DNA of 64,000 bases from Allolobophora icterica (Eukaryota; Annelida; Clitellata; Crassiclitellata; Lumbricidae). Positions 25,033-38,394 of this stretch are shown here, one piece after another. The stretch's first letter is position 1, and the number at the start of each line of letters is the position of its first letter. Below the pieces are notes generated by a model, which saw nothing but the letters and a program-made list of their open reading frames with translations, had not been told where the DNA came from and searched no databases. Both the position numbers and the translations under genes were made by a program. The DNA is taken from NCBI GenBank assembly GCA_963556255.1, contig OY744607.1, positions 2,330,335 to 2,394,334 of the forward strand, read 5' to 3'.

Positions 25033-25789
25033 ACACCTTTCTTGCACTGATCGATAAGACGATGATCATCAGCCGATCATTAGTTGATCTTTTGATTATC
25101 TGACAGTGGTCGGAGGACTGTACTTCTTACTGATGAAGATTTTGTCCTCAAACAACACTAAAACCATTTTAGGCACTGTAATAAGTGTCTAGCTACTTAC
25201 TTACTTTCTTTCCAATGATCAATCTTCGATCATCAATTCCTCCTTCAAACCTCTAACAACAATCATCCAACGATCATCAATGGATCCTAATCTGACAATC
25301 ATCGCTGAACAACAATTCAGTCGATCAATGACGATCACCGGACGATCATCAATCGATCCCTCTATAATTATTTCATCAGATTCCATACAGGACTCCGCAC
25401 GTTCAGCAAAGAATCGATGAAACCCGTGACTATTTGCACATTCTGCTGACTGCACACACGTCTCTCCAAGTCAAGAAAACCATAAAAAGTCAATTTGAGA
25501 AGCGAAGCTGAAGTTCATTTTAGCCAATCGAATAACGAATCCAATTGCACAGATAACAACGTTGTAAACGACTTCATCGTCCAATGTTTCAGCTTGTGAA
25601 TGATGACAACGTAGTTGCCCCATCGAAATACTCAACATAAGAAAGCGACCAACGGCTCAAGCTCATAAAAACACAACTGAAACTGCACAACCACAAAGTT
25701 GCAACTAAATCTGCTGGCACGTGAAGACCGAAAAATTACGTGACAACACAAGAATGAAGCTGCATCCGCAAGATCAAGAATACACGTCA

Positions 25790-26410
25790 AAACATACATA
25801 AAAACACACAAACACATACATAAAAACACACAAACACATACATAAAAACACACAAACACATACATAAAAACACACAAACACATACATAAAAACACACAAA
25901 CACATACATAAAAACACACAAACACATACATAAAAACACACAAACACATACATAAAAACACACAAACACATACATAAAAACACACAAACACATACATAAA
26001 AACACACAAACACATACATAAAAACACACAAACACATACATAAAAACACACAAACACATACATAAAAACACACAAACACATACATAAAAACACACAAACA
26101 CATACATAAAAACACACAAACACATACATAAAAACACACAAACACATACATAAAAACACACAAACACATACATAAAAACACACAAACACATACATAAAAA
26201 CACACAAACACATACATAAAAACACACAAACACATACATAAAAACACACAAACACATACATAAAAACACACAAACACATACATAAAAACACACAAACACA
26301 TACATAAAAACACACAAACACATACATAAAAACACACAAACACATACATAAAAACACACAAACACATACATAAAAACACACAAACACATACATAAAAACA
26401 CACAAACACA
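25790..26410. repeat. 22-bp minisatellite, about 28 near-identical units
   Basis: Unit AAAAACACACAAACACATAC plus AT. With a period of 22 and no stop in the minus-strand register, all three minus frames are open, producing long artificial open frames. It is not coding. Confidence 0.95.
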
Positions 26411-26869
26411 GCATAAAATGCACAAAAAATACATTAAAAAATGTGACCAAATACGTGAGAACACAAAATGAAGCTACATATGTGAGTAATGTTGAAGTCA
26501 GCCGAAAGATGAGTAATCTGGACAACTTGATGCGGGTGTGACTTCCTGAGGAGAGACTTTGAGCTTTCTTCAGAGGAAGGCATTCCAATCAAACCCAACG
26601 ACTTCTAAAGTGCCATTATCATAATGTCCAGACATTATTCGATGGTCTCTTCACGTGAAAACGCAATAAAAACCATAATCCAATGGAGAAGCCAGTGGAT
26701 TGAAATCCAATAGATCAGAAAAAACCAGAAGCCATGGCATGCAAGTTGAATGAGATGAGTCACAAGTAAATCGTAAATATGCAGAAATAATGTAATAAAA
26801 CCGGCGTATAATGATCGTCTGACATTTGCCAGAGGGAGAAAACCTGGGCACCAATGCTGCCACCACAAG

Positions 26870-27085
26870 ACAATAAGAGACAATGGGAAACAATAACAAA
26901 CAATGGAAAACAATAAGAAACAATGGGAAACAATAAGAGACAATGGAAAACAATAAAGAAAACAAAGGAAGACAATAACAAACAATGGAGACAATAAGAC
27001 TGTCTTATTGTCTCCCATTGTTTCTTATTAAGACACAACGGGAGACAATAAAAACAATGGGAATCAATAAGGAACAATGGGAAAC
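26870..27085 (+). repeat. Irregular CAATGGGAAACAATAAG repeat
   Basis: Many variants of CAATGGGAAACAATAAG and CAATGGAAAACAATAA, including an inverted stretch around 27001-27030 (CTTATTGTCTCCCATTGTTT) that can form a hairpin with its neighbours. Confidence 0.8.
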
Positions 27086-27175
27086 AATGGGTGCATGGCA
27101 TGAGATGCTCGGCATCCCAATCACACACACATGATGGACTGGTTTCTGTCACTTCGCAAAACCATCTGTGCATGT

Positions 27176-27530
27176 GTGTGTATATATATATACAGTTTAT
27201 ACACGTGTCAGGGTATTTGTGTATATGTATGTGTGTGCTTATGTGTGTATATATATATACAGTTTATACACGTGTCAGGGTATTTGTGTATATGTATGTG
27301 TGTGCTTATGTGTGTGTATATATATATACAGTTTATACACGTGTCAGGGTATTTGTGTATATGTATGTGTGTGCTTATGTGTGTGTATATATATATACAG
27401 TTTATACACGTGTCAGGGTATTTGTGTATATGTATGTGTGTGCTTATGTGTGTGTATATATATATACAGTTTATACACGTGTCAGGGTATTTGTGTATAT
27501 GTATGTGTGTGCTTATGTGTGTGTATATGT
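27176..27530 (+). repeat. ~69-bp minisatellite, five units
   Basis: Units containing CAGTTTATACACGTGTCAGG start at 27193, 27260, 27329, 27398 and 27467, linked by TATATATA and GTGTGTGCTTATG stretches. Nearly identical units imply recent expansion or gene conversion. Confidence 0.9.
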
Positions 27531-27794
27531 AAGTATGCATGCATCTGTGTCTGTATGTATGTGTTAATATTTGTGTATAGTGTATGTGCACAAGCATGTA
27601 TGTCTGTGTATGTGTGTGTTTTTGTGTGTTTGTGTGTGTATGTGTGTGTATGCACGCATGGTTGTATATTACCTCAGACTTGCATATCCTTGTGACCTTG
27701 CGGGAATTATAAATGATTGTAATAATAATAATAATAATAACTCAGCGGAGGACGAGGCTTGATTTCCTACGAATAACACACCAACAAATTAATA

Positions 27795-27870
27795 TCTAAG
27801 CCCCTGAGGGATCATAATGTACCTTGGGGCATTAAAAAAAATAAAAACTAATAATAATAATAATAATAAT
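27795..27870 (+). repeat. Hairpin repeat with AAT tail
   Basis: CCCCTGAGGGATCATAATGT, ACCTTGGGGCA, then A-rich and AAT triplets. It ends about 20 bp before the Tc1/mariner element. Confidence 0.7.
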
Positions 27871-27890
27871 TCTGCATATTCATGCATATA

Positions 27891-29087
27891 CAGGGTGGGC
27901 CAGTAGGAATGCACCAACTTTGAATGGATATAACTTGAACAATTGTTATCCGAACATCGTGCCCAATATAACAAATTGAAAGTAATCATCCACTCTACTA
28001 CTGTGTCAAATCTTGCACTGATATACGGCACCGTTGCTATAAAATTTCGGTGCGGCGCACACCTCTCAATTTTGAATGTAAATATTGAACATCATGGCGC
28101 CGCTCACGGAAGAGGATAGAATTTTAATCCGAATTTTAAGAGCAGAAAAAGGATACAATGCACATCAGATGATGATAGAATTAACTTCTAGAAAATGGAA
28201 TAAATATGCTCTAGATCGATTGATTAAACAAATTGATGCTACGGGAACGTCTAACAGCCGCAACTGTGGTCGCAAACGCTCTGCGCGCACAGCAGCGAAC
28301 ATTGCACAAGTCCAAGAGTTAATTTGCAGCCAAGACAACAATCCAGGGACGAGTAAGAGTCCGAGAGAAATTGAGCGTGCGACCGGAATTTCACGCAGTA
28401 CTGTTAGGCGTATTGCTAAACATGACCTCAACCTCAAAGTCTATCGTCGACGTGAGGTTTAGAAATTTTCTGATGCCGATTCGATGAAACGTCTAGCCGC
28501 CTGCAAACGACTCAAGAACCGAATGACAGATGAAAAGATCGACAGAACATGGTTCACAGACGAGAAGATCTTCACGGTTCAGACGCCAACAAATACTCAG
28601 AACGACCGTGTGTATGCAAACATTAGCTTTAAGCGTGAGGTTGGGCCTGCTCGGCTTCTGAAGGGCAGGAAGCACTTCTCGCAAAGTGCGATGGTGTCGT
28701 TGGCTGTTTCAAAGCTTGGAAAGACGGCGCCATTCTTTGTTACTCCAAAGGCTAAGGTGAACAGTGTTTATTACTGCGATGAAGTACTCGCAAGAGGACT
28801 GCTACGTGATATTCGCCAACTGTCTGGAGTTGATGGTTACATCTTTCAGCAAGATGGAACGCCGGCGCATCGTTCACGTCATAATGGCACGTCGAATATT
28901 AATCGAAAATGGCACATCGAATATTAATAGCATTATCTCAAAACGTCGTTATAGTATCTCGTAGATATTTTGCAGAATGATAAAATGGATAATTATCTTC
29001 AATCTAATATATTAGACAAGACGCTCAGATAAAAACTATTCAAGTTATAAGGCGTCAAAGTTGGTGCATTTCTACTGGCCCACCCTG
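27891..29087 (+). mobile_element. Defective Tc1/mariner-type DNA transposon
   Basis: A 1197-bp element flanked by TA on both sides. Its inverted ends begin CAGGGTGGGCCAGTAG and remain recognisably similar for about 100 bp. It carries a plus-strand transposase that is broken and truncated. It lies in the APP intron between the exons at 22942 and 29284. The 3' end is followed by a GT microsatellite. Confidence 0.92.
28085..28927 (+). pseudogene. Tc1/mariner transposase, stop-interrupted and truncated
   Basis: The frame starts at ATG 28085 or, more likely, at the second ATG four codons later. It encodes a helix-turn-helix N-terminus (SPREIERATGISRSTVRRIA). A TAG at 28460-28462 interrupts it; the same frame then continues with the catalytic core. 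The first Asp is in FTDEKIF and the second in FQQDGTPAH. Soon afterwards a 25-bp tandem duplication (about 28885-28928) leads to a stop. The third catalytic residue and the C-terminus are absent, so the protein cannot be active. Confidence 0.88.
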
Positions 29088-29097
29088 TATATGTATT

Positions 29098-29099
<2 letters not shown>

Positions 29100-29155
<56 letters not shown>
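29100..29155 (+). repeat. (GT)n microsatellite
   Basis: About 25 GT units beginning shortly after the right end of the Tc1/mariner element. Confidence 0.95.
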
Positions 29156-29158
<3 letters not shown>

Positions 29159-29283
29159 GCGCGTGTGAATGTCTGTGTGAGTGTGTGTGACAGCATGTGC
29201 ATGTATAAGCAGAGCTTTCTGAGTCTGCCTTGTGTTTAATGGTGACTGACACCGAGATTAGATGAGCTTAGAATCGTGCTTGC

Positions 29284-29421
29284 CTTCTGACAGTAGCTGA
29301 GGATGTCAGTGGGATCCTTGAGACATCCGGTGCTGTCGTCTGACACCCATCCATTATCAGTCGAATGCATTGCTGGTCGATTACAGATGAAAGCAACCAT
29401 TGGGTCGGAACTGCCATCTAC
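29284..29421 (-). CDS. APP: APP-family protein, growth-factor-like domain exon (first exon visible)
   Basis: A 138-nt exon (46 codons, phase 0 both sides) with an excellent acceptor (TTTGCACTTTGCAG). The product has DPMVAFICNRPAMH and DPTDILSYCQK, matching the vertebrate growth-factor-like domain (QIAMFCGRLNMH, TKEGILQYCQE). The only downstream border that joins in phase to the next exon is AAG|GCAAGC, a GC donor. An upstream exon must supply the initiator and signal peptide; no convincing candidate was found between here and the stathmin gene. Confidence 0.9.
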
Positions 29422-29518
29422 CTGCAAAGTGCAAAGCATAGCACCAGTCAAAGCCCAGCCTCTCCTGTGGATTACTGTTTGTCAGTAAGGTTTTCACCTA
29501 ATGAAACTATCGCTTAAA

Positions 29519-29566
29519 AACAACAATAACAATAACAATAACAAAAACAATAACAACAACAACAAA

Positions 29567-29641
<75 letters not shown>
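29519..29641 (+). repeat. (AAC)n/(AAT)n microsatellite
   Basis: AAC-rich then pure AAT triplets, at the tail side of the SINE at 29648-29918. Confidence 0.95.
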
Positions 29642-29642
<1 letters not shown>

Positions 29643-29647
29643 GAAGT

Positions 29648-29918
29648 TAGCCCTTAAGTTAGCCCTGAGGCAGTCATCGGTATGAAGTGTTAGTGACTTC
29701 ATTTTCTTAGCCTTGGCGGGTGGCCAGTCCTCTCCCTCACCATCTCATCTTCCCACCAACAGTGTACAGTCAGTGTACTCATTATAACCATGTTGGCCAG
29801 AGGGTGCAGGTGGAGAATAAATCTTAAACCAAATTTCGGCCCTGGTGGGGATTCGAACCCCCGACCTGTGAGTTGACAGTCCAGCATGCTAACCATTAAT
29901 CTACTGCAAACCCCCAAA
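29648..29918 (-). repeat. tRNA-derived SINE, family 1
   Basis: The minus strand has GTTAGCATGCTGGACTGTCA, B box GGGTTCGAATCC and the family body. An AAT microsatellite lies at each side. Confidence 0.8.
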
Positions 29919-30019
29919 AATAATATTATAATAATAATAATATTATTATTATTATGGCTGTGGCCTTCAGCGGTTCTATGGTGGCAGCCCAATCTGACTT
30001 GGACGAGGAATAACCGTTC

Positions 30020-30200
30020 CAGAAAAATAACACACTTAATCTCTAAGTCCCTGAGGGAATGAAGTACCTCAGGGCAAAAAAATAATAATAATTAATAATA
30101 ATTAATAATAATAATTGTTCCAGAAAGATAACACAATCTCTAAGTCCCTGAGGGAATGAAGTACCTCAGGGCAAAAAAATAATAATAATAACAACAACAA
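30020..30200 (+). repeat. Two hairpin repeats with AAT tails
   Basis: CTAAGTCCCTGAGGGAATGA and AGTACCTCAGGGCAAAAAAA occur at 30040-30085 and 30137-30180, each followed by AAT triplets. CCCTGAGG and CCTCAGGG pair as a stem. Confidence 0.8.
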
Positions 30201-30261
30201 TAGTGCCAGGGCAGAAGCAAAGGGCTTGACTGTACTTGAAGAGTTCCCATGTCTGAGGACA

Positions 30262-30634
30262 ACGCCGCCGCCGCCGCCGCCACCGCCACCGCCACCGCCA
30301 CCGCCACCGCCACCGCCACCGCCACCGCCACCGCCACCGCCACCGCCACCGCCACCGCCACCGCCACCGCCACCGCCACCGCCACCGCCACCGCCACCGC
30401 CACCGCCACCGCCACCGCCACCGCCACCGCCACCGCCACCGCCACCGCCACCGCCACCGCCACCGCCACCGCCACCGCCACCGCCACCGCCACCGCCACC
30501 GCCACCGCCACCGCCACCGCCACCGCCACCGCCACCGCCACCGCCACCGCCACCGCCACCGCCACCGCCACCGCCACCGCCACCGCCACCACCACCACCA
30601 CCACCACCACCACCACCACCACCACCACCACCAT
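30262..30634 (+). repeat. (CCGCCA)n hexanucleotide array
   Basis: About 370 bp, starting as CCG, then nearly pure CCGCCA for roughly 55 units, and ending as CCA. GC-rich CAGCTCCAGCTTCAGCAACA-type repeats follow to 30700. Long poly-Pro and poly-Gly open frames here are artefacts of the repeat. Confidence 0.95.
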
Positions 30635-30658
30635 CTGCACCAGCTCCAGCTTCAGCTT

Positions 30659-30694
<36 letters not shown>

Positions 30695-30864
30695 AGGCAG
30701 CTGCAGTACCAGACGACTGCAAAGTCGGACTGAGATGACAGCCTGCCATCGCTTCCAGAAGATTAATCGAGACGACGCTGGGTAACACTAACGACGCTGT
30801 CGCCACTCCCAAGCCAACTACATCCTCCAAGGTCATGGCTCGTAAGATCAAACACTACTGTACA

Positions 30865-31166
30865 GACACCTAGCACATTAACACCTAGCACATTAAGACC
30901 AAACACATTAATAACTAGCAAATAAGATCAAGCACACTAACAACTAGCACATTAATAACAAGCACATTAACAACTAGCACATTAATACCAAGCACATTCA
31001 CAACTAGCACATTAACACCGAGAACATTAACACCAAGCACATTAACAACTAGCACATTAACACCTAGCATATTAACAACTAGCACATTAACACCAAACAC
31101 ATTAACACCAAGCACGTTAACACCAAGCACATTAACACCAAGCACGTTAAAACCAAGTACATTATG
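30865..31166 (+). repeat. 15-bp minisatellite
   Basis: Alternating AACACCAAGCACATT and AACAACTAGCACATT units, about 18-20 copies with substitutions. Confidence 0.9.
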
Positions 31167-31542
31167 TCTGCCGGTAGGCTGTAAGCCGTGCTGCCACACC
31201 TTCAAGCCACATTAAATCCGCCTATTACGAGACATCATCATTGTACCGGTCACACTAATGTCTGTCACGACCCGGAGACGGCCATAGGGATGTACGGGGC
31301 GCCGAGACAGTCGGTGGCCCCGCGTAGCCCGAGGTCGCTAAGCATACCATTGCCTTGTCAAGGGAAGACCTGATGGACGACCTAGGATGCGCCATCTCGC
31401 ATAACGATTAAGCCTTTAACATTCTGCTACCATGGCGATGACCCCAATAACTCTTCACCTCCGGCGATGGCCACGCTCTTTAGCATAATGTGACCACGCG
31501 GGATGCGGGGGAAGGAGGGAAGGAGGCAGTAGCTGTGGTTCC

Positions 31543-31590
31543 AATGTTCAACGACATCTGATGGCTACCGCGGCCGTTGACGTCCCCGCC
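31543..31590 (+). repeat. Isolated partial TATA-core repeat unit
   Basis: CAACGACATCTGATGGCTAC and CGCGGCCGTTGACGTC match the 3' half of the repeat unit, far from the arrays. This shows the family is interspersed as well as tandem. Confidence 0.6.
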
Positions 31591-31911
31591 TCCGTTCTAA
31601 AGGCTTCGGACTGGCGCTACACCTGACACTGTTGGCACTACGGGTAATGGTAACTGCAAATTATAGTGTGCCACTTCAAGAGAGGGTAGTGAAGGAGGCA
31701 GGGTAGACGGGTAGCTAGGCAGGGACGTACGGAAGCAGCAGGGTACGATTACAAGGAGACGGGGTAGAGGAGCGGTAAGGAACCAAAGACGTACGGAAGC
31801 AGAGGAGGAAGGTAGTAGCGCCGTACTATAGAGCAGGAAAGGGGGCAAAAAGAGAAGAGGGGTGGGCGTGATCTGAAATGAGTGGCAGGTCAAAGGTCCT
31901 TCAGTGCTGGC

Positions 31912-32197
31912 CATGGGCGTCCGCAGGAATCTTTGTACAGAGGTGCAAGATTGTTGTGAGGGAGGGGGAGAAATGACGTTTATGCACAGAATAGCATTCG
32001 TGAACAAATAACACGTGACAACTTTAAAAATACATAATGGCACGGACTTTACCGAAATAAATAAATGTTTTTAGCATTGCAAATCGTGTTGGGACTGTTG
32101 TAATAATCAAATTAATCAAAAAAGATTTTATTTCTGTAAAATATGCGCAAAGTCCAAGGGGCAAATGCCCCCTTGGCCCCTCCGGACACCCACGGTG
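31912..32197. mobile_element. Possible hAT-like MITE
   Basis: Left end CATGGGCGTCCGCAGGAATC; right end read inward CACCGTGGGTGTCCGGAGG. No target duplication is visible. The assignment rests on imperfect ends only. Confidence 0.4.
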
Positions 32198-32217
32198 CAG
32201 GCCCCTCTGAGGTCAAG

Positions 32218-32345
32218 CCCATCACTGGCCTTGTTTAGCGGAGAGTAGGGGTTCGAGCCTCCACTCGGGCAGTTACTGAGTAGGGACCTTGAGCAAGTCC
32301 TTCACTCACAGTTGCTCAGCGCCATCGATGTTCTGTCGTATGCGT
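32218..32345 (+). repeat. tRNA-derived SINE, family 2 (partial, plus strand)
   Basis: GGGGTTCGAGCCTCCACTCG, GAGCAAGTCCTTCACTCACA and GTTGCTCAGCGCCATCGATG show the body in the opposite orientation to 2165-2345. Confidence 0.7.
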
Positions 32346-32687
32346 TGGTCGTGTGTGCAATTCTGAACTTTACACGGAGGGCAATAACAAATATAGTGGT
32401 GTTCTATTCGTAACAGGCTTTGTGCCTTCGGTGACTGTATTCCCAGAAGACATCTTCGGTTTCAATCCCGAAACTCGACCCTCTGAAAACATCTGGATTG
32501 AAAATAAGGACGTCTTCTGGGAATGCAGTCACTGAAGGCACAGAGCACCGAAATTTACGCCAATGTCAACAGCACCAATATCATGACAAATTCCACCAAT
32601 CAATGGTTGCTTTAAATTGAAATCATATTTACAAAGACTGTTCAATTAATTATTCGCCAGTCTACATTGATATAGTGGGTGCTGGGT

Positions 32688-32975
32688 GCTCGATAGTGTA
32701 GTGGTTAGCATGCTGGACTATCCATCGAGAGGTTGGGGTTCAAATTCCAGCCAGGGCAGAAATCTGGTTCGAGATTTCTGCTCCACTTGCACTCCCTAGC
32801 CAACTCAGCTATAATGAGTACACTGACCATACACAGTCAGTGGGAAGATTGGACAGCGAGGGAGAGAACTGGCCACCCGCCCTCATATGCCGAGGCTAAG
32901 AAAATGAAGTTGCTAACACTTCATACCATGGCTGCAGCTGTGGCTCAGAACTAGCTTAAAGGACTGCTCTTCTTC
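32688..32975 (+). repeat. tRNA-derived SINE, family 1
   Basis: tRNA-like head TAGTGTAGTGGTTAGCATGC with B box GGGGTTCAAATTCC. The body includes CAGCTATAATGAGTACACTG, GGGAGAGAACTGGCCACCCG and ATGAAGTTGCTAACACTTCA, and it ends near TGCTCTTCTTCTTC. Confidence 0.82.
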
Positions 32976-32979
32976 TTCT

Positions 32980-36080
<3,101 letters not shown>

Positions 36081-36084
36081 TTTA

Positions 36085-36295
36085 CTTTCTCAACCTCTGC
36101 ATACATAGGCCAGTGACTGGCTCACTCCCTCATTGATCTACTATAAGCAGTCGGTGTAGTCTTTTTATAGCCAAGTTTCATGTGGGCAGATGGAGCAGAA
36201 ATCCAAAATATCTTTCTACCCTGGCTAGGATTGAACATCTGACATTTGGGATGATGGCCCAACATGCTAACCACTACACTGTCACATACCCCGGT
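36085..36295 (-). repeat. tRNA-derived SINE, family 1
   Basis: The minus strand starts with a head GTAGTGGTTAGCATGTTGGG and diverged body with AGCAGAAATC-type sequence. It is upstream of the stathmin coding exons. Confidence 0.65.
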
Positions 36296-36464
36296 CATTT
36301 GTCAATTTGGTGAAAATTGTGGGCTCCTCAAACCATGCTTAGCCTAATAACGAAATTGTTGTGAGGTTTCAAAGGTTACGTGTCAGATTGAAATATATGC
36401 TTGTCGTTTGGCTGTATTCGTAAACTGATTTGAATAAGTTTATCTAATTACGCCTGAATGTCTT

Positions 36465-36720
36465 ATGGACTGCTCTTCTGGATATTACGTGATTGTGGCT
36501 TGGTTTTTGATGCCTTGTGCATCGGACACTAGAGCAATAGAAGTTACTAATTATGTCTTTCAAATTGCTTAGCCACCATGTGACCATAGGCTGCTTCTCT
36601 GTCTTACGGACTGATCTTCTGGATATTTACCTGATTACGGCTTGGTTTTGGTGTGCCATTGGTTGATGCCTTGTGCATTAGACACCGGTGCTATAGAAGT
36701 TACTAATTGCATTTACAATT
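36465..36720 (+). repeat. Interspersed repeat family 4, two copies in tandem
   Basis: GATGCCTTGTGCAT…GACAC…ATAGAAGTTACTAATT occurs twice (36510 and 36664), preceded by GATTRYGGCTTGGTTTT. Reverse copies are at about 735-830 and 20985-21065. The second copy's end is the start of the 50-bp tandem array at 36701. Confidence 0.65.
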
Positions 36721-37000
36721 GGAAGTACTTTTCTGCTAAATTTGTTCAGTTACTAATTGCATTTATAATTGGAAGTACTTTTCTGCTAAATTTGTTCAGT
36801 TACTAATTGCATTTACAATTGGAAGTACTTTTCTGCTAAATTTGTTCAGTTACTAATTGCATTTACAATTGGAAGTACTTTTCTGCTAAATTTGTTCAGT
36901 TACTAATTGCATTTACAATTGGAAGTACTTTTCTGCTAAATTTGTTCAGTTACTAAATTGCATTTACAATTGGAAGTACTTTTCTGCTAAATTTGTTCAG
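36701..37000 (+). repeat. 50-bp tandem repeat forming serial 3' splice sites before the stathmin initiator exon
   Basis: Six head-to-tail 50-bp units. Each begins TACTAATTGC, an animal branch-point-like motif, and ends TTTTCTGC…TTTGTTCAG, a pyrimidine-rich AG acceptor-like motif. Only the last unit is followed by the putative exon with the ATG at 37073; it carries one extra A in TACTAAATTG. Confidence 0.85.
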
Positions 37001-37072
37001 GTATGCTTTATGTGCAAGGTTGGCTTTCTGTGAACGTTGAATACTGTTGGTGCAATCAAGTCCTGTCTCCTC

Positions 37073-37082
37073 ATGGAATTTG
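37073..37082 (+). CDS. Stathmin, initiator exon (10 coding bases)
   Basis: ATG GAA TTT G followed by the donor GTAAGT. The phase-1 end joins exactly to the exon at 38234, giving MEFAESPKEKVGG. As recalled, human STMN1 also splits its coding start in phase 1 after a few codons. The exon opens after a TTGTTCAG acceptor at 36991-37000, the last unit of a 50-bp tandem repeat, so the 5' UTR part would be 37001-37072. Upstream noncoding exons are likely but not resolved. Confidence 0.7.
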
Positions 37083-37214
37083 GTAAGTTTTTTTGTTACT
37101 TTTTTAACTCTTAGCATTTGCACGGACAGTTGACATTGTAAAGCACCCTAGCAGTAGCTCACAACTGCCGATGCTTTAGGTAATTTGTCGTAATTAAATT
37201 ATATTTTTGTTGAT

Positions 37215-37395
37215 TCTAAGTCGGTATTTTTGTAATCGTAATCTGGAGATTTCTGCAACACCCTAAAAAGCCAGGTTGTTGGAACCAGTTTATTCACAGG
37301 TGCTCTGTCAAAACAAAATCGATAGGCAGATAGGGTCAAAATCAGTTCCAGGTCAAGATTCATGAGTGTGTTGTTTGAGTTGCATAAATGGATGG
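37215..37395 (-). repeat. SINE family 3, in the first stathmin intron
   Basis: The reverse complement matches 5285-5450 through CCTATCTGCCTATCGATTTT and GATTACGATTAC-type ends. It lies between the initiator exon and the exon at 38234. Confidence 0.65.
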
Positions 37396-37496
37396 GGAGA
37401 TGGGACCGCTTTGGAGCCAGTGAAGTCACTCCAGTTGAAATGCACAAAATTTAGAATGCAAAGTACTCTGTATTAATACAAGTGATAACCTAATGG

Positions 37497-37870
37497 CAAA
37501 ATTAACAGTGCAACATGACAGACTCTACCAAGGCATCACGCAAAACCATCTGGGTTTCATCTGTTGACCTTTGACCTCATTGCTCTGGCCTTGACTTGAT
37601 TTGTTTGGCTTTGACGCTGCAGTTTGACAAAGACTCTATCAATGGCATTTACAAAAAAAGCATCTGACTTTCACCTGAATGGTCTGACTGTGACCTTTGA
37701 CCTCGTTGTTCTGACCTTGACCTAATTTGTTTGACACTGCAATTTGACAAAGACTACCTAAAGGCATTTACATGGAGAATGTCTGATGAGCCTGGCTTTC
37801 ATCTGAATGTTCTGAATGTGACCTCTCACCTCATTGCTCTAACCTTGGCCTAATTTGTTTGGCTTTGAAT
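37497..37870 (+). repeat. Three ~125-bp direct repeats in the first stathmin intron
   Basis: TGACCTTTGACCTCATTGCT recurs in variants at about 37566, 37690 and 37819, with CTAATTTGTTTGGCTTTGA and CAGTTTGACAAAGACT between. TGACCT half-sites resemble nuclear-receptor half-sites, but this may be only base composition. Confidence 0.8.
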
Positions 37871-38233
37871 GGATGCCAAATAGACTATGCATGAAACAAA
37901 TATACATGTACACATGCATCTTAACATTTGTATTGTAATTGTAATGGTAATTGCACATTTATATCGCACCACTTCAAGAACGACTCATCAGAGGTGCTCC
38001 CAGCATAACACAATGAAACCATGATTGAACAAAATGGTTTTACCTTGTAATCTGAACCTTTCTGAGGTATTAAACCAATCCCTGCTCTACAAAGATTGGC
38101 AATAAAGCTTGTCTATTTAGGGTAAGACACGTGTTTGGGTTGCCTAAAGACAATGAATTTGCTGAATGTTGTTTGAGTTTAGTCACACTAGTATGTGTTC
38201 TTAACAAATATGTGTGTGGATTTGTTATGTTAG

Positions 38234-38394
38234 CTGAGAGCCCAAAGGAGAAGGTGGGTGGTCTGGCGTTTGAAGTGATCTTTAAGCCGGCCTCTGTTGA
38301 GGCTCTGCCGATCATGAAGAGCTTTTCACCCAGCAAAGAAATCTCCCAGGAGGCCATCGAGAGAAAGCTGAAAGAAGCCGAAGAAAGACGGATG
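38234..38394 (+). CDS. Stathmin, N-terminal regulatory/capping exon
   Basis: Stathmins bind alpha/beta-tubulin heterodimers along a long helix and promote microtubule disassembly in the cytoplasm. This 161-nt exon (acceptor GTTAG, donor ATG|GTCAGT) encodes GGLAFEVIFKPASVEALP, matching the stathmin capping hairpin (GQAFELILSPRSKESVP). It then gives SPSKEISQEAIERKLKEAEE and RR, matching [24 protein letters not shown]. The SPS site corresponds in position to proline-directed phosphorylation sites of vertebrate stathmin. Six exons join in phase to 263 codons plus stop, against 149 residues for human STMN1. Confidence 0.93.

Noticed and set aside
25632..26588. 318-codon and overlapping long minus-strand frames rich in Val, Phe, Cys and Tyr
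   Set aside because: Produced by a 22-bp minisatellite that is open in all three frames; no non-repeat protein sequence.
26870..27530. Regularly spaced repeats that might suggest a CRISPR array
   Set aside because: Units are contiguous with no unique spacers and the genome is eukaryotic; they are minisatellites.
30102..30851. Long poly-Gly, poly-Pro and Ala/Thr frames
   Set aside because: Translation of the (CCGCCA)n array in every frame; not a gene.
31400..31500. Candidate first APP exon on the minus strand (short frame starting MLKSVAIAGG)
   Set aside because: Far too short for a signal peptide before the possible donor and lacking a hydrophobic core.
37497..37870. Clustered TGACCT motifs as a nuclear-receptor enhancer
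   Set aside because: They belong to a three-unit direct repeat and spacing does not match a standard response element; no evidence beyond the motif.
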